Shown here in pieces: positions 1-7,917 of a stretch of 44,940 bases of DNA; the stretch's first letter is position 1, and the number at the start of each line of letters is the position of its first letter. Under the pieces are notes generated by a model. The model was not told the DNA's origin. It saw nothing but the letters and a program-made list of their open reading frames with translations, and ran no database searches. The position numbers and the translations under genes are program-made. Source of the DNA: Brenneria salicis ATCC 15712 = DSM 30166 (lineage in GTDB: Bacteria; Pseudomonadota; Gammaproteobacteria; Enterobacterales; Enterobacteriaceae); the NCBI RefSeq assembly GCF_003315515.1, contig NZ_QNRY01000033.1:1-44940 (forward strand), read 5' to 3'.

Positions 1-64
1 TTTTATGGATGGTTTTCTGCATCCGACGTCGTTCGGTACGGGGTATTGGTGCTATGATCGGCAT
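1..64 (-). CDS. IS630-family transposase, N-terminal fragment cut by the window edge
   Basis: The minus strand from 64 downward starts with ATG and encodes MPIIAPIPRTERRRMQKTIH, then runs off the window after 21 codons. From memory this strongly resembles the N-terminus of the Shigella sonnei IS630 transposase, a DDE-type enzyme of about 343 residues that moves the element into TA targets. Only the first part of the N-terminal region is visible; the catalytic DDE residues are outside. The same fragment appears on the plus strand at 44877-44940. Whether the full gene is intact cannot be seen. Confidence 0.75.
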   Translation of the reverse strand, partial: MPIIAPIPRTERRRMQKTIHK

Positions 65-167
65 CGCTCAGTCCGGTTGGTGATTTGTGATTTTTAGCGA
101 TTGATCAGATCGCTCAACTCGGACTGAGTTCCCTCAAAGTGATCTACTATTTGGAACAGCTATTTAG
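1..167 (-). mobile_element. End of an IS630-family insertion sequence (left copy, 5' end of the element)
   Basis: These bases are the reverse complement of 44774-44940, so the same element end lies at both window edges, reading outward. The transposase start lies inside (see 1-64). The inner boundary is set by where the two copies stop matching: beyond base 167 the flanks differ. At both boundaries the element follows a C-T-A. IS630 elements duplicate a TA target and prefer CTAG (family knowledge), which fits. About 100 bases of noncoding element DNA precede the transposase start. The rest of the element is outside the window. Confidence 0.85.
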
Positions 168-1858
168 AGTGATTTAATGGTATTGATCCGATCAAGCAAC
201 GGCGGCTGCGCATCTTTATCAATCAGAACATCAATAACAGCAGGAGTGCCTTTCATGATGGCTGCACGTAATGAGGTTTCCAACTCGTCCGCCTGTGTGA
301 CCCTGACGCCATCTGCGCCCAACGCCGTGGCAAACAACGAAAAATCAACTTGGGGAATAACGCAGTCCAGCGGCGGGCGGTCTAACAGTCTCAATCCTTG
401 CCGACACATATTGTATTCGCCATCGTTCATTATCAGCCAAATAGCCGGTAACTGATAACGAACAGCAGTGCTGATTTCATTATTCATCAGCATGGAACCA
501 TCGCCTATGATACCAAGAGTTGTTTTTCCTGACGCGCTCAGGCCCACGATCCCGCAAGCATAATGGGCCATAGTGCCTAGCGCGGTACCAACCCGGTAGC
601 GGTTTGGTTTTTGAAAGTGTAAATATCTGTTGGTCCAAACAAAGGTATTTCCTGCGTCTGCGGCGATCAAACAGTCATGTTCTTCAATTGCTATCTTTTG
701 AATAATCGCCATTATCTGCTGCGGGTGAACGACGCCCTCCTTAGACGATATCGGATCGTATTTTTCGGGTTCCTTTCCATTGCGGAGAATTGGCGTGTTA
801 TGATGAATAGCGATTTTTTTTACTTTATCATATACGCCTTGCAGGAAATGAGAAATTTCCGCATCAATAATAACGGCGTTGGGGGGAAGGTTTTTTTTGA
901 TATCCTCATTTCCCAGACCAATATAATAAACATCAACATTGGTCATCTGATTTTGAATATATGAAGAGCTTAATTCTCCCAGTTTTGAACCCAATATAAT
1001 AATCGTCTTCAATGATGGATTGCTGAGCATATTTCCGATTTTTGAGCCATCGGAGCCTAATCCAGTGCTGCCGATATAAAGCGCATGATTTTCAGGGAAA
1101 ATCCCTTTTCCCCTCGGTGTAGACATTACCGGTGTATTTGTTTCAACAGCAAGGCGGGTTAATATCTCCGCGGCATGAAGACAACCAAATCCATTCCAGA
1201 GAATAGCACCTCCTCCCGCCAGCGCATCCGCTATTTTCTGTTGTTGATTCTCAGCGTTATTGTTCTTTTCGTAAGATGCCGAAGCAGGTGTAATGCGTGC
1301 TATATTTATTCTATTATTTTCTTTTAAAATTTCTTTTTGAATATTGGTTGGTATAAAAATACCCAGCACATGACCATAAGAAGTAGTGACATTATTGATG
1401 GCGGCGATTGCTTCAATTAACTTTTCTTGTTTGTCAACAAAGATAACACTATCAAAAAAACCGCTGATGCCATCGCCAGCAAGGTCTTTGATATCTTGAC
1501 GGGTAGTTTGTTGTAATCCCCATTTACCATTGTGTTCATCAACGGTGGTTGCTGAAATGAAAATCACTTTTCCACCATCTAACTTTGCCGTCCGCAATCC
1601 CGTCAAGGCATTGGTAATACCTGGCCCGGAGGTGGAAAAAGCGATTGCCGGGATATTTTTATATAAACTATACTCTGAGGCTGAAAAAACCGCTCCGCTT
1701 TCATGTCTGCAATGGATAACCTTGAGTGGTGACTCTGATAGTGCTTCCCACAAAGGAACAATAAACCCTCCTGAGACACCAAAAGCAACTTCAATACCTG
1801 CTTTTTTTAAACTATCGACTAATGCTTTTATAACCGTCAGTTGTTCTTCTTTGCTCAT
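164..1858 (-). CDS. Thiamine-diphosphate-dependent enzyme of the acetolactate synthase-like superfamily; substrate unknown
   Basis: This 564-residue protein has the architecture of the acetolactate synthase/benzoylformate decarboxylase group. An N-terminal PYR domain carries the cofactor-activating glutamate in HCRHESG (E53), a central domain spans about 200-340, and a C-terminal ThDP-binding domain has the motif GDGSMLMNN (452-460) with N478 completing the metal site. Such enzymes decarboxylate 2-keto acids or ligate them to an acceptor; the specific reaction cannot be told from sequence. The length is normal for the family. The start is supported by GAGGA eight bases before ATG. No acetolactate synthase small subunit or other pathway gene is adjacent, so a role in branched-chain amino acid synthesis is unlikely. 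The gene is visibly richer in A+T than the polysaccharide operon next to it, hinting at separate acquisition. Its stop codon TAA straddles the boundary of the IS630 copy (TA from the target, A from the element), so the protein is probably full length. Confidence 0.75.
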   Translation of the reverse strand: MSKEEQLTVIKALVDSLKKAGIEVAFGVSGGFIVPLWEALSESPLKVIHCRHESGAVFSASEYSLYKNIPAIAFSTSGPGITNALTGLRTAKLDGGKVIFISATTVDEHNGKWGLQQTTRQDIKDLAGDGISGFFDSVIFVDKQEKLIEAIAAINNVTTSYGHVLGIFIPTNIQKEILKENNRINIARITPASASYEKNNNAENQQQKIADALAGGGAILWNGFGCLHAAEILTRLAVETNTPVMSTPRGKGIFPENHALYIGSTGLGSDGSKIGNMLSNPSLKTIIILGSKLGELSSSYIQNQMTNVDVYYIGLGNEDIKKNLPPNAVIIDAEISHFLQGVYDKVKKIAIHHNTPILRNGKEPEKYDPISSKEGVVHPQQIMAIIQKIAIEEHDCLIAADAGNTFVWTNRYLHFQKPNRYRVGTALGTMAHYACGIVGLSASGKTTLGIIGDGSMLMNNEISTAVRYQLPAIWLIMNDGEYNMCRQGLRLLDRPPLDCVIPQVDFSLFATALGADGVRVTQADELETSLRAAIMKGTPAVIDVLIDKDAQPPLLDRINTIKSL

Positions 1859-2042
1859 ATGATTTTCCTCGCTAAAAATTCAATAGAGAGAGTTGTATTA
1901 CTTTTTAGTTATTTGCGGGATGTAAATATTAATTTCAGATATATATTGTAATGTGTTTTTTTTAAAAAATCTAAAAGTATTGATTCTTTTGTAAAAGTTA
2001 ATGTTTTTATTGATTTTTTAATTTAATTAAAATAGATTTCGT

Positions 2043-2061
2043 TAATAACTTATAGTTATTA
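2043..2061. promoter_or_regulatory. 19-base perfect palindrome, operator candidate
   Basis: The arms are TAATAACT and AGTTATTA around a three-base centre TAT. The site lies about 185 bases upstream of the ThDP-enzyme start. A dimeric repressor or activator site is possible, but chance palindromes are common in DNA this AT-rich. Confidence 0.3.
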
Positions 2062-2095
2062 TTTTTGTGATCATAATATTCGTTATCAATTTAAT

Positions 2096-2110
2096 CATCG
2101 ATTATCGATG
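2096..2110. promoter_or_regulatory. 15-base perfect palindrome CATCGAT-T-ATCGATG, operator candidate
   Basis: Seven-base arms surround a single T. Unlike the neighbouring palindrome this one contains G and C positions, so it is less likely by chance. It lies about 240 bases upstream of the ThDP-enzyme gene in otherwise noncoding DNA. The binding protein is unknown. Confidence 0.35.
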
Positions 2111-2501
2111 CTCTATGTCATAATTCTTTCTGATATTTTACTTTGTTTTTGAAATTCAATTTCAAATTCGCCAGTTCTCAGATGGAGTATTTTAAGGTAA
2201 TGCATTGTTTCTAATGGCCAATAATATTATTTTTTTGCAGCCTTGTTATTAATTGTTTTATGTAAATATATATGTTGAAGCGAATTTCCATTGCATGCAT
2301 CGCGTTGCTCATATTTAAATTTCCCCATATATTAAAATAACCTTCATATCTTGTGTATACCATGTCGTTAGGAAAGAGTTTATAACTAAAAAACCGCCCA
2401 CCGAAAATATTCCACCTTGCCAACTTCCCCAAGCTAAATAACGCTATGGATATAATACAGCCCGTCAACCATGCCGAAGTAGTACATAAAGAAAACGGTG
2501 G

Positions 2502-3809
2502 TCAGAACCCCACTTCAATGTTCAGCGAAAGATAAGCGTCAGGCTCACTTGCCTCGCTGTGCTGGCTATCGTTTTGCCGAAAGCGCGATGAGGGCATAAA
2601 CCAGCCGAAAATGGACTCCACTTCAATATTGTCGTCAGGTCGACAGCCAAACATTAACTCTACCGCTGAGCCAAGATGTTTGGTGGAAAGGCGATCGTAT
2701 CGGGGGCTGAGTTCTGTGGAATCCTCGCCCAATGATGCCAGTTGATCTTGCCGGTAATCGTGATAGACCAAATCCAATGACGCTTCCGGCGCGAGGTTGA
2801 TGCCAATGCCGCCCGTCAGGATATGGATGTTCGTCAGTTCAGGATTAAAGGTGCTGCCATAGATTTTATATTTAATGATCCCCCCGGAACGGGCTTCATT
2901 GGAATGCAATCCGGTTTGGCGATAGCCTTTATCAATGTTGTCGGCCTGATTACCATCGCCGCTGCCCCAGGCGTAGCCGAGCGTGATCCGCGGGCGTAGC
3001 GGCGTGCTATCAAAAATATAAGTGCCGCCCGCATCAACGGCATAGCCGCGTAAACGTTGGCTGGCTTCTCGCCCCTGCATGACGCCAAATTCAAACCAAT
3101 GCTGTAACCCTTGTTTGGGGAACGCATGTGAGCGGATACCGGTATTGATTTGGCGATTGTTATCGGTGGTGATGTCGCGTTGTATCACGCTATAAAGGCC
3201 AAGACGCCAGTTATCGTCCAGATAATAGCGCGCCAGAATACCGCCGGTGTTTACCGGATCCTGTTTTGTTTTGCCGTCAAAAAGATCTTTCTGCCAATGA
3301 TTAACGCGACCGGCGACGGCATCCACTTCAATATTTCCTTTGCTGAAGCGTGCATGAACGCCATCGAGATTTTCGTCAAACAGCCATTCGCGTTCATCGC
3401 GCATTAACCACCGGCCCAGACGTAACTCGGTATTCGGTATGATCTCATCGCTGATCTTCACATAAGCCTGATTCAGATTCAGGCTGGTGGTTTGCTGCTG
3501 CGCCTCGCGGGATTCGCGCTCAATTTTTTTTATCCATTCCAGTTCCGCCAGGCCGGAAAGCGGCGCATCTTTCATCATTTGTAAATGTAGTCGCAAAGCC
3601 GGTTCCAGTTCCGTGGCATTATCCTTTTTCTCCCCTTGCCTTAATTTTTTGTTGCGTTGGTGTTTTCCTTCCAGGATCAGACGAGGTTTTATGGTGACCC
3701 ACTGTTTCCGTTCTTCCCGCTCTGCTTGGGTGGCCGCGCCAGACATAGCGGCCTGCGCGGTCAGTGGCAGCAGTGATAAAAAAGGAAAAATAAGACAATG
3801 ACGTATCAT
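2502..3809 (-). CDS. AlgE-like outer-membrane beta-barrel (alginate export family), likely polysaccharide porin
   Basis: The 435-residue product begins with a signal peptide (MIRHCLIFPF, cleavage probably after AQA near residue 20) and ends in VGF with a terminal phenylalanine, the usual outer-membrane barrel end. The middle and C-terminal part carries elements I associate with the AlgE/alginate_export family: LRLGRWLMRDEREW, YAWGSGDGNQ, FRQ/YRQTGLHSNEARSGG and the phrase NPELTNIHILTGGIG. In Pseudomonas, AlgE is an 18-strand barrel through which alginate leaves the cell. No alginate synthase, epimerase or lyase gene is present here, so the cargo is probably another glycan. The start codon overlaps the stop of the upstream kinase gene in an ATGA, making this the last gene of the six-gene operon. 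A role as the outer-membrane exit is inferred from the family and the operon. Confidence 0.75.
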   Translation of the reverse strand: MIRHCLIFPFLSLLPLTAQAAMSGAATQAEREERKQWVTIKPRLILEGKHQRNKKLRQGEKKDNATELEPALRLHLQMMKDAPLSGLAELEWIKKIERESREAQQQTTSLNLNQAYVKISDEIIPNTELRLGRWLMRDEREWLFDENLDGVHARFSKGNIEVDAVAGRVNHWQKDLFDGKTKQDPVNTGGILARYYLDDNWRLGLYSVIQRDITTDNNRQINTGIRSHAFPKQGLQHWFEFGVMQGREASQRLRGYAVDAGGTYIFDSTPLRPRITLGYAWGSGDGNQADNIDKGYRQTGLHSNEARSGGIIKYKIYGSTFNPELTNIHILTGGIGINLAPEASLDLVYHDYRQDQLASLGEDSTELSPRYDRLSTKHLGSAVELMFGCRPDDNIEVESIFGWFMPSSRFRQNDSQHSEASEPDAYLSLNIEVGF

Positions 3810-6109
3810 AAATAATGCGATGATTGGCCTGATGAAGTACGAAGACGCGCTTCGCAGATATGCAACAATGCCTGCGTGGTCGGTGTTCGCTGGCTGAATT
3901 GAGTGCTTAGAAAGATGTGGCGGGCGAGAGATAGCGTGGTCAGCGCCTGAATTTCCGGCGCGGAGACGGTCGGCGAGTGGGCCAGAAAAGCCTGAATAAA
4001 AGCCGTTTCATGGACGCTCAATACCTGAATGTCGCCGAATTGACGCAATGCGAGTTCCTGAATATGCGCCAGGTAATTTCCCGCATCGATAGCAGGGCAG
4101 CCGATGCAGCATAGATCAAAATCGAGCAATACCACGTTATGCGGCGGCTTCGCATAAATCATGACCTGATCGGGATAAAAATCACGATGGATTGCGGTTG
4201 ATGCCGAAGGGACGAGGGACGTCGCCAGCCGCTCGCACCCGTCCAGCACCTGCTTGATGCGCACCGCCCATTGAGGTCGCAAGATTGCCGCCTGGGTCAG
4301 GCATTGTCGCAGTACCGTCGCCTCATCGGATAAGGTCCACTGTTTATCCGATGATAATTCACGCAACGCCTGACTTCGGTGTAATGCCGCCAACGACGCG
4401 CCTACTTTCTCTCCCAATACCGGTAAATCATGGCTGGCCGGGCGCAGCAGTTCGGTGAGTAGCTGCGCGCTGACTTTACGCTGTAGCCATAAGTGTTCCG
4501 CTGCCATGATCGCCAACGGCTCCGGCACGGACACCGATGATGATGTGTCAAACCCGCTCTGCCATAAGGCGCGCTGTTTTGCAAAAGAGGCGTGATCCGC
4601 GCCTTTCGCCCGATATTTCCCCAAGACCGTCATCGGCGCGGTTTGCCCCGGCAACGCCCACTGATAGGCAATTAGCGCCCGCCGGCCGGGTTTGTGCCGG
4701 ATAACCTCCGCGTTCAGCCATTGCGCGTCTTCAGGCAGCGACAGGGCCTGCCGCATAGGATTCGCGACATAGCTGGGATCCGTTAACGTCAGCAGCCGGT
4801 CGGCGGGGCGACGAATAGCCGATGTTTGCGCCTGTGCGATATAATGTGCCGCACGGCTTAACAGGGCTGCAATCTGTTCAGGCCAGCGGGGTGAGCGTTT
4901 GCGAAATGGTTCGGTCGCCAGACAGAGCAGCCTGGCTGCGACATACCAGGTTAAATGCGCTAAGGATTGTTGAATTTCAGGCGTTGCTTGCGCGGCGTAG
5001 CCCGATAAAAAGCAAGAAACGGCTTTATCCGCCTGAGCTTGTGTCACCGTTTGCTCAATCACCTGTAACTCAAGACGGGCCTGTAAAGTGGCGAGATCGA
5101 GCAGCGGCGAACCGCAGGCGGCATGATCCCAGTCTAAAAAGCACAGGCTCCGATCTGCGGCGTGAACGACCTGATCGAGCGAAAAATCGCCATGAATCAA
5201 TGTCGTCGTGGATTCACATTGCGGCAATGCCTGAGCGATCCGTTGTGCTAACTGACGAAAAGGTGTTGCCTGCGCCGGAGAAATAAATGACAAGGTGTTC
5301 AGGACATTCTGCAAGGCCTGTATTTCATCCGTTATCGTGCGCCGGGCCTGCGGCGTTAATGCGGATTGATGTATTTTCGCCAGCGCCTCTCCCGTTGGGC
5401 CAAGTGCGTTCGGCTGCCATTGCGGGTGCTGCTCCGGGCAGAGGATGTCGCCCGCCTGCCACTGGGTAAGCAGCAATCGTTTTCCGGCATCATGGCCCAG
5501 TATGCGGGTATGCCCCATTGATGCGCTCAGCGTTGCGCCAGCCAGCATGCCGTCAAAAGCGCTGGGGTGACAGCAGCGTAATACCGCATAGTGTCCTTCC
5601 GGCGTGTCCAGCGCCGCGATAAAACGTCGCTCAGGTTTGTAGCGTAAAAGCCGCCAGGTGATCGCGGATGTTTGCGCGGGCGGTAACAGGCCGGACAACA
5701 TATTGGTTGCCGATGATTGATAAAGTGGCCTGAGGTGGCTGATTACGGGATCATTCAGCGGGTGAAACAGTATCAGAGCGAACGCGGCGAGCGCGGTGGG
5801 CGCAAAGGGATCTTCCGTCTTCACCAGCTTTTGATAGCGCCGCCGCCGCCAGGTTTGCATAAAACGTTCCGTTGTCAGCGCATTGGCATAATAATGACAA
5901 CACTCTCCCGCGGCGGAGACAAGCTCCAGCCCGGCCACGCAACTGGTTCGCGGTTTGTAACGTAAATAGGTAACGCTCAGGGCGCGCGTGTCGGCAAAAC
6001 GTGGCAGACGGCGTAGCGTTCCCAACAGCGTTTCCGTGTCCAACAGCAATCTCAGACCGGGAAGCGCCGTATCGCTCTGCGTTATCGTGATGTCGGCATC
6101 CAGTAACAT
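3806..6109 (-). CDS. Tandem phosphotransferase (APH/choline-kinase fold) protein of a polysaccharide operon
   Basis: The 767-residue cytoplasmic protein (from the ATG at 6109) contains two kinase C-lobes of the aminoglycoside phosphotransferase type. The first has HGDFSLDQ at about 306 and LDWD at about 325; the second has HRDFYPDQ at about 641 and LDFD at about 662. In this fold the HxD aspartate is the catalytic base and the later DxD binds magnesium; the usual N of HGDxxxxN is Q in both. An N-lobe phrase of the type RYKPxR occurs three times (about 49, 155 and 470). A lysine in the expected ATP-binding strand is clear only in the last copy (VLGKYR), so the first domain may be degenerate. 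The start at 6109 forms TAATG with the ABC gene stop and has AGGA seven bases upstream; an ATG at 6157 would add 16 residues. The substrate is unknown: a lipid, a sugar or the end of a glycan chain. Confidence 0.65.
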   Translation of the reverse strand: MLLDADITITQSDTALPGLRLLLDTETLLGTLRRLPRFADTRALSVTYLRYKPRTSCVAGLELVSAAGECCHYYANALTTERFMQTWRRRRYQKLVKTEDPFAPTALAAFALILFHPLNDPVISHLRPLYQSSATNMLSGLLPPAQTSAITWRLLRYKPERRFIAALDTPEGHYAVLRCCHPSAFDGMLAGATLSASMGHTRILGHDAGKRLLLTQWQAGDILCPEQHPQWQPNALGPTGEALAKIHQSALTPQARRTITDEIQALQNVLNTLSFISPAQATPFRQLAQRIAQALPQCESTTTLIHGDFSLDQVVHAADRSLCFLDWDHAACGSPLLDLATLQARLELQVIEQTVTQAQADKAVSCFLSGYAAQATPEIQQSLAHLTWYVAARLLCLATEPFRKRSPRWPEQIAALLSRAAHYIAQAQTSAIRRPADRLLTLTDPSYVANPMRQALSLPEDAQWLNAEVIRHKPGRRALIAYQWALPGQTAPMTVLGKYRAKGADHASFAKQRALWQSGFDTSSSVSVPEPLAIMAAEHLWLQRKVSAQLLTELLRPASHDLPVLGEKVGASLAALHRSQALRELSSDKQWTLSDEATVLRQCLTQAAILRPQWAVRIKQVLDGCERLATSLVPSASTAIHRDFYPDQVMIYAKPPHNVVLLDFDLCCIGCPAIDAGNYLAHIQELALRQFGDIQVLSVHETAFIQAFLAHSPTVSAPEIQALTTLSLARHIFLSTQFSQRTPTTQALLHICEARLRTSSGQSSHYL

Positions 6110-7917
6110 TACGCCATCCTTAATGATGATGTGCGGCCCATGCCTTGCAGATGCCATAATTCCGCATAGCGTCCGCGGCGGGCGAGTAATGCGTCATGGC
6201 TGCCTTGTTCAAGAACGCAGCCGTCCTCAACAAAGATGATTTTGTCCGTCAATGCCGCGAACGCGAGGTTATGGGTGATCAACAGGCTGATGCGATCCCG
6301 CATCAGTCGCACCAGCGCTTCAATCACCGCCTGTTCATTCTCACTGTCCAACCCGGTGCTGGGTTCGTCCAGAACCAGAATTGGGCTATTGCGGATCGCT
6401 GCGCGGGCAATGGAAAGACGTTTCTGCTGCCCCCCCGATAATGATTGGCCGCGTTCGCTTAAAATGGTGTCGTAACCCTGGGGCAGCGCGGTAATAAACT
6501 CATGGACGTTCGCCAGTTTCGCCGCGGCGATAATTTGCGCCTCAGTCACTTCGCCTGACGCGGCCAGCGCAATATTTTCACGAATAGAGATGCCGAACAG
6601 CAGGCTGTCCTGCGGTACAAAACCAATCTGCCGGCGCAGGCTCTCCAGCGTGTAATCCCGAATATTTCGTCCATTAATCATGATGCGCCCGTCATGAGGG
6701 TCATACAGCCGTAATAGCAGACGCGCAATGGTCGATTTCCCTACCCCGGAGACGCCGGTAATGGCGACGGATTCGCCCGCCAGTAATGAGAAAGTAATAT
6801 GATCCAGTACCTGGTACTGCTGTTCGCCTTGTCCGTAGTGAAATCCCACCTGTTCAAAACGAATCTCATCGATCATGTTTTTCAGCGCAATCGCGTCGGG
6901 ACGATTGCTGATATCGGGTTGCTGTTGAAAAAGGTCGACAATACGTTCCCCGGCGGCCAGCGCTTTGGATAAGCGGCCCGTATATTTTGCGTATTCCCGT
7001 ATCGGCCGGAATGAATTCTTTAAATAAGAGAGGAAAATCACCAGTTCACCGACCGACATTTTGGCGTTCAGTACCGCCAGCGCGCCTTGCCACAACACCA
7101 GTGCGGCGGCGAACGCGATAATCAGATCCACGCTGCGTTCCAGACCGGCGGTTAAACGTTTGGAACGCACGTTTTGTTGCAGGCTGCTGGCGTCGTCGCG
7201 TTGGAGGCGTCGGATCGTTTCCGCTTCCAGAGAGAGCGCCTGTACGGTGCCGATAGCGCCCATGAATTCGGTGACCTTGGCCGCAAGAATACCCTCGCAC
7301 TGACGTTGTCTGCGGCTGGTGTCATGGATTTTCTGGCCGGTGCGCCGGGTATGCCAGATGAGCCACGGCATCGGCAACATCGCGCACAGCGTCAGTTGCC
7401 AGTTGAGGTACAGCATGATGCCCAGCATTCCGCTCAGGATCAGGATATTCACCAGCATGGGCATCAGCGCGGTAATGGTGGTTTCACGCAGCATACTGAT
7501 ATCACTGGTTAAACGCATGGCGAGATCGCCCGTTTTCACCTTGTGATGAAAGGTCAGCGATAGACGCTGTAAATGTGCGAAAAGGTCACTGCGTACCGCG
7601 CTAAGTACGCGGCTTCCCGCCAGCGCCAACCCGGTTGTGCTGAGATAACTCATGGCGGCTTGCAGGGCGGCAATCAGGATCACACTGACAACGCTCATCA
7701 GTAACAGCGTTGATGTATCCCAGGAATCGAACCAGCGAGAACGGCTTTTGTCGGTGGATAAAATATGATCGATGACGAACGCCAATGGCCACGGCTCCAG
7801 CAAACGCATACCGGTTGACAACAGCATGGCCGCTAATGCGCCGCTGATGAGCGGATAATGAACCCGGATATAGGGCCAGAATTGACGCGAGACGGCGCGC
7901 CAGGCGCGCTGTTTCAT
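6109..7917 (-). CDS. ABC exporter with fused membrane and ATPase domains (MsbA-like)
   Basis: The 602-residue protein is a half-transporter. Residues about 20-320 form a six-helix exporter membrane domain, with clear hydrophobic segments near 22-45, 72-95, 150-175 and 265-285. Residues 350-590 form the nucleotide-binding domain, with Walker A GVSGVGKST (388-396), Q-loop PQDS (435-438), signature LSGGQ (493-497), Walker B ILVLDE (513-518) and H-loop THN (548-550). All catalytic motifs are intact, so it should act as a homodimer pumping a lipid-linked or amphipathic substrate across the inner membrane. The start at 7917 overlaps the previous gene's stop as ATGA. A longer reading from 8070 would lie inside that gene in another frame and is rejected. 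The fused form differs from the separate Wzm/Wzt pair of O-antigen export and has no carbohydrate-binding extension. The cargo is inferred to be the product of the three neighbouring glycosyltransferases. Confidence 0.8.
   Translation of the reverse strand: MKQRAWRAVSRQFWPYIRVHYPLISGALAAMLLSTGMRLLEPWPLAFVIDHILSTDKSRSRWFDSWDTSTLLLMSVVSVILIAALQAAMSYLSTTGLALAGSRVLSAVRSDLFAHLQRLSLTFHHKVKTGDLAMRLTSDISMLRETTITALMPMLVNILILSGMLGIMLYLNWQLTLCAMLPMPWLIWHTRRTGQKIHDTSRRQRQCEGILAAKVTEFMGAIGTVQALSLEAETIRRLQRDDASSLQQNVRSKRLTAGLERSVDLIIAFAAALVLWQGALAVLNAKMSVGELVIFLSYLKNSFRPIREYAKYTGRLSKALAAGERIVDLFQQQPDISNRPDAIALKNMIDEIRFEQVGFHYGQGEQQYQVLDHITFSLLAGESVAITGVSGVGKSTIARLLLRLYDPHDGRIMINGRNIRDYTLESLRRQIGFVPQDSLLFGISIRENIALAASGEVTEAQIIAAAKLANVHEFITALPQGYDTILSERGQSLSGGQQKRLSIARAAIRNSPILVLDEPSTGLDSENEQAVIEALVRLMRDRISLLITHNLAFAALTDKIIFVEDGCVLEQGSHDALLARRGRYAELWHLQGMGRTSSLRMA

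Larger units (their letters stand above)
1859..2501. other. AT-rich intergenic region between the ThDP enzyme and the AlgE-like gene
   Basis: About 640 bases, very AT-rich, with long A and T runs that would suit H-NS-type silencing (inference). It holds the upstream region of the ThDP-enzyme gene and two short perfect inverted repeats (2043-2061 and 2096-2110). A TGTGA half-site near 2066 could be part of a CRP site but lacks a good partner. An open frame at 2211-2468 on the minus strand has a TTG start, no convincing ribosome site and no recognisable family, so it is not called. No intrinsic terminator was seen after the AlgE-like gene. Confidence 0.5.

Noticed and set aside
2211-2468. 85-codon minus-strand frame downstream of the AlgE-like gene
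   Set aside because: TTG start, no ribosome site, no recognisable family and composition typical of AT-rich noncoding DNA.
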